DNA of 64,000 nt from Georgenia subflava (GTDB taxonomy: Bacteria; Actinomycetota; Actinomycetes; Actinomycetales; Actinomycetaceae): assembly GCF_009193155.1 (NCBI RefSeq), contig NZ_VUKD01000001.1, forward strand, positions 372,001-436,000. Direction: 5' to 3'. The notes below the pieces were generated by a model that ran no database searches, was not told the origin of the DNA, and saw nothing but the letters and a program-made list of their open reading frames with translations. The position numbers and the translations under genes are program-made. Positions 33,242 through 41,734 of this stretch are shown piece by piece (position 1 is the stretch's first letter; every line of letters begins with the position of its first letter).

Positions 33242-34968
33242 GCCTCCGCCACCTCCGTGGGCAGGACGATCTCGACGGTCGTGCCGACGCCTAGCGTGCT
33301 GGCCAGCTCGATGCGGCCGCCGTGCCGCTCGACGATCAGCTGCGAGATGTGCAGCCCGAGCCCGATGCCGGCGACCGGGCCCTGGCGCACGGTCTCGGCG
33401 CGGTAGAACCGGGAGAACAGCTTCTCCTGGTCGGCCTCGGCGATGCCGATGCCGCGGTCCGCGACGACCAGCCGCACCGACGTCGCGTCGCGCTCGAGGC
33501 TGAGAGTGACCGTCCCGCCGGGCAGCGAGTACTTGATGGCGTTCGAGACCAGGTTGTCCACCACCTGGGTCAGGCGGGTCCGGTCGCCCCCGATCACGCA
33601 GGACGTCGCGACGTGGTTCCTCAGGGTGACCTCTGCGGCGTCCGCGCGCGGGAGCTGGTTCTGGACCGCCTCGGCCACCACCTCGCTCAGGTCCAGCGCG
33701 GCGCGCACGAGCTGCACGGGTGCGGAGCGGGCCTCCGCGGCCGTGAGCAGGTCGGCGATCAGCCGCTCGAGCCGCTCGGAGTTGCGCTCGACCACCTGCA
33801 GATGGCTGCGCACGGGCCCGGGCAGGTGCGGATCGTCGAGAGCGAGCTCGAGGTAGCCGAGCATCGACGTCAGCGGGGAACGGAGCTCGTGCGAGACGGA
33901 GGAGACGAAGTCCTCGCGCTGGGCCAGCGCCGCCATCTCGTCGGTGAGGTCCTGGTAGGCGACCACGGCGCCCGCCCAGGCACCGTCGTCGTCCCGCAGG
34001 CCGGCGCCGGAGATGCGGAACGCCCGGCGGGTGCCGTCGCCCTGGTCCCACCAGGTGAGCTCGCGCTCGAGCGCCTCGCCGCGGCTGACGCGCACCAGGG
34101 GCGAGCCCTCGGTGCCCAGCGGCGTGGTGCCGTCGGCCGCGTACCCGTCGACTCCGCCGTGGACGGTCACGTGGTCGCCGATCTTGAGCCGGCTGCCGAC
34201 CACGGCGGCGTGCGCACGGTTGATCGTGGTGATGCGGCCGTCGGCGTCGAGGGTGACCACGCCGACGTCGATGGTGTTGAGGATCCCCTCCAGGATGCGC
34301 TGCTGGCGGCGGGCGTCGCTCAAGGCTTCCTCGACCAACGCGCTCTGGCGTCCCAGCAGGTCCCGGCGTGCGGTGGAACGACGTTCGGCAAGATGGACGT
34401 AGAGGCCGACGGCGGCCAGGACCGCCGGCATCAGGAACAGGCGCTGCACCTCGAGCGGCTCGAAGCCCGTGGGGTCCAGGAGGTCGGACCCCCACGCGGC
34501 GGCACCGCCCGCCAGGACGGCCAGCACCAGTCCCCGGGCGCCGAAGGAGGACGCCATCCAGAGCACCGGCAGCACGAGCAGCGAGCTGGAGCGGAACCCG
34601 GACTCCCCGAGGAAGGCGATCGCGACCATGTCCAGCAGCGGGACCAGCGCGACCCAGGGCCGGGGCATGCGGCGCCACGGCACGATGATCGACAGGGCGG
34701 TCGCGGCCAGAGCCAGGATCAGGCCGGTGAAGAAGTGGTCGTCGCTCAGCAGGAGCGCGTCGAAGACCGCGACGCCCACCACGATCACCAGCATCACCGA
34801 GGCGAACGGCAGCTGGCGCAGGAAGACGCTCAGGTGGCCGCCGGCGGCACGCGGAGCGGCCACGCGGCGTGAGCGGTCGGCCGGGCGTGCCGGCACAGCG
34901 CGCGTGGCGGGCGGCTCGGCCGGCGCCACGGGACTGCTGCGCTCACCCGTGGGTCTGCCCGGCGACAT
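33238..34968 (-). CDS. PAS-containing membrane histidine kinase
   Basis: A 576-residue sensor kinase: a Pro/Arg-rich cytoplasmic start, six hydrophobic segments (about 50-205), a short coiled coil and a PAS domain (ILNTIDVGVVTLDADGRITTIN). The HisKA phospho-acceptor His is in FVSSVSHELRSPLTSMLGYL, followed by an HATPase domain with DNLVSNAIKYS (N box), VADRGIGIAEADQEKLFSRF (G1/F) and GIGLGLHISQLI (G2). It lacks a receiver domain, so the separate response regulator at 27314 is the natural partner. No ribosome site is present; TATCCT lies six bases before the ATG, as for the response regulator, so both mRNAs look leaderless. Confidence 0.92.
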   Translation of the reverse strand: MSPGRPTGERSSPVAPAEPPATRAVPARPADRSRRVAAPRAAGGHLSVFLRQLPFASVMLVIVVGVAVFDALLLSDDHFFTGLILALAATALSIIVPWRRMPRPWVALVPLLDMVAIAFLGESGFRSSSLLVLPVLWMASSFGARGLVLAVLAGGAAAWGSDLLDPTGFEPLEVQRLFLMPAVLAAVGLYVHLAERRSTARRDLLGRQSALVEEALSDARRQQRILEGILNTIDVGVVTLDADGRITTINRAHAAVVGSRLKIGDHVTVHGGVDGYAADGTTPLGTEGSPLVRVSRGEALERELTWWDQGDGTRRAFRISGAGLRDDDGAWAGAVVAYQDLTDEMAALAQREDFVSSVSHELRSPLTSMLGYLELALDDPHLPGPVRSHLQVVERNSERLERLIADLLTAAEARSAPVQLVRAALDLSEVVAEAVQNQLPRADAAEVTLRNHVATSCVIGGDRTRLTQVVDNLVSNAIKYSLPGGTVTLSLERDATSVRLVVADRGIGIAEADQEKLFSRFYRAETVRQGPVAGIGLGLHISQLIVERHGGRIELASTLGVGTTVEIVLPTEVAEA

Positions 34969-34974
34969 GGGCCA

Positions 34975-34980
34975 AGGATA
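34975..34980 (-). promoter_or_regulatory. -10 box of a leaderless histidine-kinase transcript
   Basis: On the minus strand TATCCT is followed by TGGCCC and the ATG at 34968, with no ribosome-binding sequence. This is the same geometry as at the response regulator gene. Confidence 0.55.
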
Positions 34981-35081
34981 TCGGGACGGCGGTCGTCCGC
35001 GGGCGTGCGCGGCCGGTCGGCCGTGGCCGGGAGCGTGGCGCTGGGGGCGAAGTGGCGTCGTCGTTGGAGGCTCGGGCCGTC

Positions 35082-35100
35082 AGCCTCAGGCAGTGAGGCT
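35082..35100 (-). terminator. Hairpin after HPt-like gene 3
   Basis: 7-bp stem AGCCTCA/TGAGGCT with a 5-nt loop, 14 bp after the stop codon. Related GTGAGGCTCAGG and GTCAGCCTCAGG phrases are repeated around it. Confidence 0.5.
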
Positions 35101-35113
35101 CTAGCCGTGAGGC

Positions 35114-35503
35114 TCAGGCCCTGGCGTGGCCGAGCGTGCGCGGCGCCACCCGCTCCCGGGGTGCCCGGAGCTCCGCTGCCAGGGCCTCCGCGGTGCCGAC
35201 CGCGAGCATCCTGATCTGCGGGAGCGCTGCACGGGCGGGTGCGACGTCCCCGGCGCGCAGCGCGGGCACGATCGCGCCGGCCTGCTCCGACAGCGCCCCG
35301 GCCCCCACCATGGCGCTCGCCGTGGCGAGCCCGAGGGAGACGGTGAGCGCCCGCTCGGCGTCGGCCCGTTCGAGGGCGCGCGAGAGGTGGACGAGCCGGC
35401 GGTCCAGCATCTCGAGGTAGCGTCGGGCGAACTGCCTCGCGTGGGCGTGCCCGATCTCCTGCCCGAGGGTGCGCAGCACCCGCGTCCGGACCAGTGCGTC
35501 CAT
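35114..35503 (-). CDS. HPt-like helical protein 3 (phospho-acceptor His replaced)
   Basis: A 129-residue paralogue of the two HPt-like proteins near 28-29 kb. FARRYLEMLDRRLVHLSRAL and LGLATASAMVGAGAL align with their cores. The position of the His in protein 1 is Ala here. Start ATG 35503 is preceded by GGGGAGGAG; a longer in-frame start would read through non-homologous repeat DNA. It lies upstream of the histidine kinase gene on the same strand, separated by a small hairpin, so it may modulate kinase signalling by binding rather than by phosphotransfer. Confidence 0.65.
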   Translation of the reverse strand: MDALVRTRVLRTLGQEIGHAHARQFARRYLEMLDRRLVHLSRALERADAERALTVSLGLATASAMVGAGALSEQAGAIVPALRAGDVAPARAALPQIRMLAVGTAEALAAELRAPRERVAPRTLGHARA

Positions 35504-35689
35504 ACGTCGACTCCTCCCCGCCGTGCAGGTTCCCCAGCCCACCAGCGCACCAGCGTGCTGGTGCTGCGCCCCGGGGGTGATCGGGGGGTGAATCGCGCGG
35601 CTCCCACCCAGGGGTGGGCGGGTGAGGGCCCGGTCGAGCTGCCGGGGAAGGGTCTGTCCGTCCGGGGTCCGCCCGGTGCGGCATCTGTC

Positions 35690-35935
35690 CAGGCGGCGCG
35701 TTCCCGGAGAGGCAGCGCCGAGACCACCCCGCCCAGGGGAGGCGGCGCCGAGGTCGCCCGCGTCAGCGGCGTCGTTCGGCGGCGTGCTCAGAGCGGCGGA
35801 GACCACCCGTCGCAGGGCGTTGCGGTACGAGGTCGCCCGCGTCGGCAAGCGGCGGCGTGCCTGGGCCGCAGCGCCGAGCCCCCTCTCCGCAGGGGGTGGT
35901 GGCGCTGAGGTCGCCCGCGTCAGCGGGCGGCGGCG
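35690..35935. repeat. 78-79-bp degenerate tandem repeat, about three copies
   Basis: The 15-bp core GAGGTCGCCCGCGTC recurs exactly at 35750, 35829 and 35907 (spacings 79 and 78 bp). The sequence between the cores is imperfectly repeated (GGCGGCGTGC, CGCCGAG, CGCAGGG). It fills most of the 454-bp gap between the DUF3027 gene and HPt-like gene 3. No coding sequence is supported in that gap. Confidence 0.7.
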
Positions 35936-35957
35936 TCCTCGGGGCTACGAGCCGCCG

Positions 35958-36950
35958 TCAGCGGTCGGGCCGGTCGACGTCGGACACGGCGTCGGCCGTG
36001 GACTCCGACTCGCCCTCCGCGGCGAGCTCGCCGGGCACGTCGGGCACGTCCGGCTCGCTGGCCACGTCCGTCTCGCCGGGTACATCCCGCTCACGGGACG
36101 CATCCGGTTCGCCGGGCTCCCGCGCGGTGATCCCGCGGCTCGGCGCTGCGCCGTCGACCACCGACGGCAGCACCGGGCGTGCCTCGATCACCTCGAGGTC
36201 ACGCTCGTCGACCACCGGCCGGGAGGACTGCCACAACGGCGCCGGCTCGGGCGCCTGCGTCTCGGAGTGCGCGCCGCAGCCGTGGTCCATCGAGACGACG
36301 CGACCGTCGTCGGGCGACCACTCGTTCGCGCAGACGCCGAAGACGGTGCGCGGCGAACCCGCGAGCTTCATGAAGAAGCCACAGGTCGAGCAGGGCGCGG
36401 CAGCGGCCCGGGCGGCCGGGGCCTGCGGACCCCGGTCGCCGTCGTACCAGCGGGTCAGCGCCTGGGCACGTCCCTCGGCGGAGAGCACGCGCGCACGACC
36501 GAGCCCGAGCTCGAAGATCGCCAGCTCGTCGGCGTCCTCGCCGGTGGCCTCGTAGCCCTGCTCGAGGCGCTCGTCGTCCTCGACGTAAGGCAGCACGTCG
36601 GTCGGGCCGACGTCCTCGGGTCGGAGGCGCTCGGACCACGGCACCCACTGCGGGGCGAGGAGCGCGCCGTCACCGGGCAGGAGCTCGGCCTCGCACACGG
36701 TGGCAGTGCGTCCGCGCGGCGGCCGGGCGACCGTGACCGCCCAGTGCCAGCCCTTGTAGCCAGGAACGAGCGACTCGAAGACGTGGGTGAGCAGCCGTTC
36801 GCCCTCGACCACGACGCCCCGGTGGTCGCCGACCTGGCCGGGCAGCGCGAGCTCCTCGGCGGCGGCACGGGCGAGGTCGACCGCACCGGCGAGGATCGCT
36901 TCCTTGGCAGGACGTGCGGTCGCGCGGGGGGTCTTCGTGGCAGGAGGCAC
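35958..36950 (-). CDS. DUF3027 family protein
   Basis: A 330-residue actinobacterial protein of the DUF3027 family, function unknown. Conserved segments are TRWYDGDRGP, CSTCGFFMKLAGSP, FGVCANEWSPDDGRVVS and DHGCGAHSE; the four Cys and two His could bind zinc. The last 110 residues are an acidic, Glu/Pro/Asp-rich tail. The GTG at 36950 has no good ribosome site but a TAGACT seven bases upstream (36958-36963), so it may also be leaderless. It is commonly found near the cold-shock and XPB-type genes in actinobacteria, as here. Confidence 0.85.
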   Translation of the reverse strand: MPPATKTPRATARPAKEAILAGAVDLARAAAEELALPGQVGDHRGVVVEGERLLTHVFESLVPGYKGWHWAVTVARPPRGRTATVCEAELLPGDGALLAPQWVPWSERLRPEDVGPTDVLPYVEDDERLEQGYEATGEDADELAIFELGLGRARVLSAEGRAQALTRWYDGDRGPQAPAARAAAAPCSTCGFFMKLAGSPRTVFGVCANEWSPDDGRVVSMDHGCGAHSETQAPEPAPLWQSSRPVVDERDLEVIEARPVLPSVVDGAAPSRGITAREPGEPDASRERDVPGETDVASEPDVPDVPGELAAEGESESTADAVSDVDRPDR

Positions 36951-37029
36951 GGGATCCAGTCTAGAGGTTGGCCGCGACGCACGAGGGCACCGTCCGCCTG
37001 GACGGCGCCCCCGCGGGACGGTGGGGAGA

Positions 37030-37404
37030 TCAGGCGTCGAAGGAGTCCGCGACGACCCGCAGGACCTGGGCGAGCTGGCGGCCGTTCTCGGGGTAGCGGC
37101 CGCGGTGCAAGGAGTTCGACGCGCGGTCCAGCGCCTTGATGAGGTCCTCGACGATCGGCACCATGTCCTCCGCCGGGCGACGGTGCGCCTTGGCGACCGA
37201 CGGCGGCTCCTCCAGCACCGTCACCGACAGGGCCGAGGGGCCGCGGCGGCCGTCCGCGACGCCGAAGTCCAGCTTGGCGCCGGGCTTGGGGACCACACCG
37301 TGCGGCAGCGCGGAGGCGTGCAGGAACACCTCGCCGCCGTCGTCGGCGGCGATGAAGCCGAAACCCTTGTCGGCGTCGTACCACTTGACCTTGCCGGTAG
37401 GCAC
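37030..37404 (-). CDS. Cold-shock domain protein with C-terminal extension
   Basis: A 124-residue protein. The first 65 residues are a complete cold-shock domain with VKWYDADKGFGFIAADDG (RNP1) and EVFLHASAL (RNP2), which binds single-stranded RNA or DNA. About 55 further residues (from RRPAEDMVPIVEDLIKALDR) form a helical extension ending GRQLAQVLRVVADSFDA. This longer form is typical of an actinobacterial CspA-like subgroup. The GTG at 37404 has GAGGTCTG upstream; the longer in-frame start has no homology. It is divergent from the gene at 37661 across a 256-bp gap in which nothing else was recognised. Confidence 0.9.
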   Translation of the reverse strand: MPTGKVKWYDADKGFGFIAADDGGEVFLHASALPHGVVPKPGAKLDFGVADGRRGPSALSVTVLEEPPSVAKAHRRPAEDMVPIVEDLIKALDRASNSLHRGRYPENGRQLAQVLRVVADSFDA

Positions 37405-37660
37405 GGGACAGACCTCAGTTCTACTCACGTGACGAAGGCGCCGGCTCACCGGCGCCACTTCTGCTCTCAAGAGTACCGGTCGCAGCGGCCGACAGCGGCG
37501 AGATTCTCCCGACGGCGGACGTGAGCTTCGCGCGGACCGTCGCGTCTTCCTCGGCGGTCGGGTGGGTAGTTCTCCCCTGCCAGGCGGTCGCGTCCGGGAC
37601 CGCCCGTGCGAGAGGGTCGGGGAACCGTGCGCACCGCACGGCAGTGAACCCGGAGAGCCG

Positions 37661-38791
37661 ATGCCCGACGTCCCGCCGATGATCCGCCAGCAGCAGATCC
37701 TGTCCGAGATCTCCCGGTGGGCCGCCGGCCAGGGGACGCCCGGATGGGACCAGATGCAGGTGCATCTCACCGCGCGGGGTCGCGCCTGGGACGTCGGGTT
37801 CGTCGTCCGGCACGGGACCCGGTCGACCGGCTGGGTGGGTCCCGTCGAGCCCGGCGGACCGCTCCAGGCGGACGCGGACGAGCTGCGGCAGGTGACCTAC
37901 CGGCACCCGGTGGGGGCGCCGCAGTCGGCGATCGTCACACTCGGCGCCACCGGCTGGCCGGACCCCCGGATCTCGATGGACGCCTCGTTCAACTACGACG
38001 ACGAGCCGCACTACGTCGTGGACGACCAGCCCCGGGTGAGTGCCGAGGACCTCGTCGACGACTACTCGCGGTTCCCCAGGACCCGTGCGGCGACGCCGGC
38101 CTGGGTGCTCGAGCGAGTACAGAGCGCCGGTCTGCGGCTGCCGTTCGTCGAAGAGCCGGCTCCGCCGGCCCCGGACTGGTCGGCGGGGACGGCCGAGGAT
38201 GCCGCGGCCACGGTCGGCTCGCAGACCGACGAGACCGTGCCGGCCAGGGAGGAGCAGACGCTGCCGTCCGCGGAGAGAGCGGCGCTCACGGAGCGGCCGG
38301 CCGACATCGACCTGCTCGTCGACCGTGACGGCATCCCGCCCAGCGATGGCCGTCGTCCGCACCAGCGCCGCGGCCGCATCGACGGTCGAGCGTCCTGGCG
38401 CGACATCCTCGTGAGCATCGGGACACCGCTGGTGCTCGTGGACGGCGCCGGCGTGTGGGTCGTCGTGCGGCGCGCGGCGGGGTTCGCGGACGTAGTGGTG
38501 GGCGTCGTCGAGCAGACTGCCATCACGACGCAGGGCCTCCCGGAGGTCAGCGTGCATCCCGTCAGCGGGCACGACCCGTGGGAGCTGGCCGATGCCGACG
38601 CACACCTGGAGCTCCACTACCTCTCGGTACCAGGGCCGGTCGAGGAGGTGCTCGAAGCGGCGCACGACGGGCACGTCTGGCAGAGACCCGCCACCCGCGG
38701 CGTCGCACCCGACAACGCGGCGGTCCGCGCGGCACTGGCCGCACACGAGATCTCGCGCGACCAGCGCGGTCTCGAGACCCCGCGGGCCTGA
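37661..38791 (+). CDS. Hypothetical protein, two-part, function unknown
   Basis: A 376-residue protein that I do not recognise with confidence. The N-terminal half (about 1-160) reads MIRQQQILSEISRWAAGQG, then GWDQMQVHLTARGRAWDVGF and MDASFNYDDEPHYVV; the SFNYD phrase recalls YezG/DUF600-like immunity proteins, but this is weak. A disordered, acidic and Gln/Glu-rich linker (about 165-250) leads to a second domain from ASWRDILVSIGTPLVLVDGAG. No signal peptide or membrane segment. The ATG has GGAGAGCCG upstream. It stands between the cold-shock and helicase-associated genes. Confidence 0.65.
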   Translation: MPDVPPMIRQQQILSEISRWAAGQGTPGWDQMQVHLTARGRAWDVGFVVRHGTRSTGWVGPVEPGGPLQADADELRQVTYRHPVGAPQSAIVTLGATGWPDPRISMDASFNYDDEPHYVVDDQPRVSAEDLVDDYSRFPRTRAATPAWVLERVQSAGLRLPFVEEPAPPAPDWSAGTAEDAAATVGSQTDETVPAREEQTLPSAERAALTERPADIDLLVDRDGIPPSDGRRPHQRRGRIDGRASWRDILVSIGTPLVLVDGAGVWVVVRRAAGFADVVVGVVEQTAITTQGLPEVSVHPVSGHDPWELADADAHLELHYLSVPGPVEEVLEAAHDGHVWQRPATRGVAPDNAAVRAALAAHEISRDQRGLETPRA

Positions 38792-38913
38792 CCGAGCACG
38801 TCCCCGGGGTGGCGCCACACTACGCTCGCTCTTGGCACTGCCTCGCCACCGCGCGAGGAACCGGCCGAGCGCCCCAGGTGATCGCCGCACCCGCCCGCCG
38901 TAAGGTGGTGCGG

Positions 38914-41517
38914 ATGACTACGGACGGGGTGGCGCAGCGGCGTGCGGAGCGCTCCCGCGGCACGTCTGGCCGCCCTGCCGCCCATGACGCCGGGCGCGGC
39001 CGCGGCGTCGTCCACCGCACCGCGCAGCACTCGAGGGTGGCGACGACGGCGGCGCTGGTCGCCGAGCTGACCGGCCGGGACGACGCCGCGCTCGCCCGGC
39101 TGCTGGCCGCCCGTCCGGACCTCGCCACACCTGCCCCCTCGTCGCTCACCGGCCTGGCGGCGCGCGCGTCCGCCCGGCCCAGCGTGGAGCGGGCGCTTAG
39201 CACGATGGACACGGTCGAGATCGCCGTCGCCGAGGCCGTGGCGGCCCTCGCACCCGTCAGGGCGGTGACTGCGGCCGCACTGGGCAAGGCCGTCGGGGTC
39301 GACGCCGGACCGGCCCTGTCCCGCCTGCGGGAGCTCGCGCTCGTGGTCGACGGCGAGCCGGTCGCCGCCCTCGTGGAGGCGCTCGGGCCGCACCCGGTCG
39401 GTCTCGGACCGACGCTCGCCGACCTCGACGCTGCCGGCGCCCACGCGACGACGCCACCGGCACCGACCTCGGGCGACGTCGTCACCCGAGGGCGCGCCGC
39501 GACGAGCACTGCCCCCACCCCGACGGACACGGCAGAGACCACGACGACGGGCCCGGGCGGCACCACGACGACGGACGCGGCCGGCACCGCGACGAGCACC
39601 GTCACGGCGCCGCCGACGACGGCCGGGGCCCTGCGCCGGACGATGAAGGAGGCACCCCCGTCCGCCGTCGGCACCCTGGACGCACTGACGTGGGGACCGC
39701 CGGTCGGCACGGTGAGTGCCGGCGCACCGCCCGAGGGAGCCGCCTGGCTGCTGGAGCACGGGCTGCTGCGCCGCCTCTCCCCCACCCAGCTCGTGCTGCC
39801 CAGGGAGGTCGCGCTGGCCGCCCGCGGCGGGCGCACGCACCGATCCGCCCCTGAGCCGCCGACAGTCGACGACCTGCGACGCATCCCCGCCGTGGTCGTC
39901 GCCGCCGAGGGCGCCCGGGCGGCGGAGGAGATCGTGCGACTGGTCGCCGCGCTGCTCCGGACCTGGCAGCACGAGCCCGCGACCGTGCTGCGCGCCGGCG
40001 GGGTCGGGGTGCGTGAGCTGCGCCGCACCGCCGCCGCCCTCGAGGTGGACGAGACCCGGGCAGCGCTGGTCGCCGAGCTCGCCGCCATGGCCGGGCTGCT
40101 CAGCCAGGACGGCGACGAGCAGGTGGTCTGGACGCCCGCGCGGACGGCCGACGACTGGCTCGCCGACCCGCTGCCGCTGCGGTGGACGCAGCTCGCGCGG
40201 GCCTGGGCAGCGACGCCGCGCACCCCGTGGCTCATCGGTACCCGCAGCGACCACGGCTCTGCCCTGAGCGCCGCGCTGGAACCCACGCTCGAACGCGGCT
40301 GGGCGCTCGAGCTGCGCCGGCGCATCCTGGCGACGCTGACCACGGTGCCCGCGGGCCGGGCCGCGAGCGCCGCACAGGTGCACGAGCTCCTCGTCTGGGA
40401 CCGGCCGCGCGCGACCGCCCCGGCGTCGACCGTCACCGCGGTCCTCACCGAGGCCGAGACCCTGGGCATCACCGGCGCGGGAGCGCTGACGGCGGCGGGC
40501 CGCACGCTCGCCGGGGGCGGGTCCGAGGACGAGATCGCGGCGGCTCTCGAGGCGGCGCTGCCCGACCCGGTCGGCGACCTGCTCGTCCAGGGCGACCTCA
40601 CCGCCGTCGTCCCCGGGCGGCCGCTGCCGGAGCTGGCCGCGCTGCTGACGCTGTGCACCGAGGTGGAGTCCCGCGGCTCGGCGCTGACCGTGCGGTTCAC
40701 GCCCGAGTCGGTGCGCCGTGCGCTCGACGCCGGCGTCGGCGCGACCGAGCTCCTCGACGCGCTCGCCGGCTACTCCCGGACACCTCTGCCCCAGGCGCTG
40801 GAGTACCTGGTGCGCGACGCGGCACGGCGCCACGGACAGGTGCGAGTCGGTGCGGCAGGCGCCTACCTGCGCGTGGACGACGGCGCGCTGGCGACCGAGC
40901 TGACCGGCAACCCGGCCCTCGCCTCGTTGGGCCTGCGGACGATCGCACCGACCGTCCTCGTCTCGCCGGCTCCGCCCGGCGAGGTGCTCGACGTGCTGCG
41001 CGAGGCGGGGCTGGCCCCGGTGCTCGAGGGTCCCGACGGCGTCGTGGTGCTGGACGGGTTCGACGGCGGTCCCGTGCCAGCTCGCGGCGCCGGTGCGGCA
41101 CGACCGTCCCGCGGCATCGGCAGGCGGGGTCACCGGGTGCCACGCGGGCTGCCCACCTATCCCGGCGCGTCGGCCGGCACCTACGCCCGGGTGCTCGACG
41201 ACGCCCACCTGGGCGACGTCGTGGCCCGCCTGCGTGCTGGTGAGGAGCAGGCGCGCCGCGACGCCGAGCGCCGCGCGGACGGCGCCCCCGCCGCCACCGA
41301 CCCGGTCCACGCCCTGACGATCCTTCGCGAGGCCGCGGGCACCGGGGAGACGCTCGAGATCGTCGTCGTCGGCGCCCGTGGCACCCCCGAACGGCGCCGC
41401 GTGCGCGCGCTCAGCGTCGACGGCGGCCGGGTGCGCATGGCGGACGCCGACCGCGAGACCGAGATGACCGTCGCGATCCACCGGATCTCCGCCGTCGCCC
41501 CCTTGCCCGCCGACTGA
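38914..41517 (+). CDS. Helicase-associated (Helicase_C_3-type) protein, XPB partner
   Basis: An 867-residue protein of the actinobacterial helicase-associated family (the Rv0862c type). It has winged-helix-like repeats in the N-terminal part (RLLAARPDLATPAPSSLTGLA, VGVRELRRTAAALEVDE), a Thr-rich linker near 185-235, and the conserved core LLVQGDLTAVVPGRPLPE plus LTVRFTPESVRRALDAG. In mycobacteria this gene sits beside XPB; here XPB is 14.4 kb away. It probably assists XPB in DNA unwinding or repair. ATG 38914 is preceded by AAGGTGG; GTG 38908 is an alternative. Confidence 0.85.
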   Translation: MTTDGVAQRRAERSRGTSGRPAAHDAGRGRGVVHRTAQHSRVATTAALVAELTGRDDAALARLLAARPDLATPAPSSLTGLAARASARPSVERALSTMDTVEIAVAEAVAALAPVRAVTAAALGKAVGVDAGPALSRLRELALVVDGEPVAALVEALGPHPVGLGPTLADLDAAGAHATTPPAPTSGDVVTRGRAATSTAPTPTDTAETTTTGPGGTTTTDAAGTATSTVTAPPTTAGALRRTMKEAPPSAVGTLDALTWGPPVGTVSAGAPPEGAAWLLEHGLLRRLSPTQLVLPREVALAARGGRTHRSAPEPPTVDDLRRIPAVVVAAEGARAAEEIVRLVAALLRTWQHEPATVLRAGGVGVRELRRTAAALEVDETRAALVAELAAMAGLLSQDGDEQVVWTPARTADDWLADPLPLRWTQLARAWAATPRTPWLIGTRSDHGSALSAALEPTLERGWALELRRRILATLTTVPAGRAASAAQVHELLVWDRPRATAPASTVTAVLTEAETLGITGAGALTAAGRTLAGGGSEDEIAAALEAALPDPVGDLLVQGDLTAVVPGRPLPELAALLTLCTEVESRGSALTVRFTPESVRRALDAGVGATELLDALAGYSRTPLPQALEYLVRDAARRHGQVRVGAAGAYLRVDDGALATELTGNPALASLGLRTIAPTVLVSPAPPGEVLDVLREAGLAPVLEGPDGVVVLDGFDGGPVPARGAGAARPSRGIGRRGHRVPRGLPTYPGASAGTYARVLDDAHLGDVVARLRAGEEQARRDAERRADGAPAATDPVHALTILREAAGTGETLEIVVVGARGTPERRRVRALSVDGGRVRMADADRETEMTVAIHRISAVAPLPAD

Positions 41518-41522
41518 ACCGC

Positions 41523-41556
41523 CCGGCCCGCGGCACCCGTCCGCCGACCGGGCCGG
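41523..41556 (+). terminator. Hairpin after the helicase-associated gene
   Basis: 8-bp stem CCGGCCCG/CGGGCCGG with an 18-nt loop, 6 bp after the stop codon. Confidence 0.4.
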
Positions 41557-41734
41557 CCTGTCGAGCCGCCACCGGCCGCCGCCGTCGCCGTCTAGCCGTC
41601 GAGCAGGGCGCCGGCCCGCCAGGTGTTGCGGCGAGCGGGTGGCGGGTGTTGCCTGGCCAGCAGTGCCGGCTCCCTCCAGGGCCGTCAGAGGCGGCTCCCG
41701 CCCGGGGTCGTCGCCAGGCATGAGGAGGTGCCGG

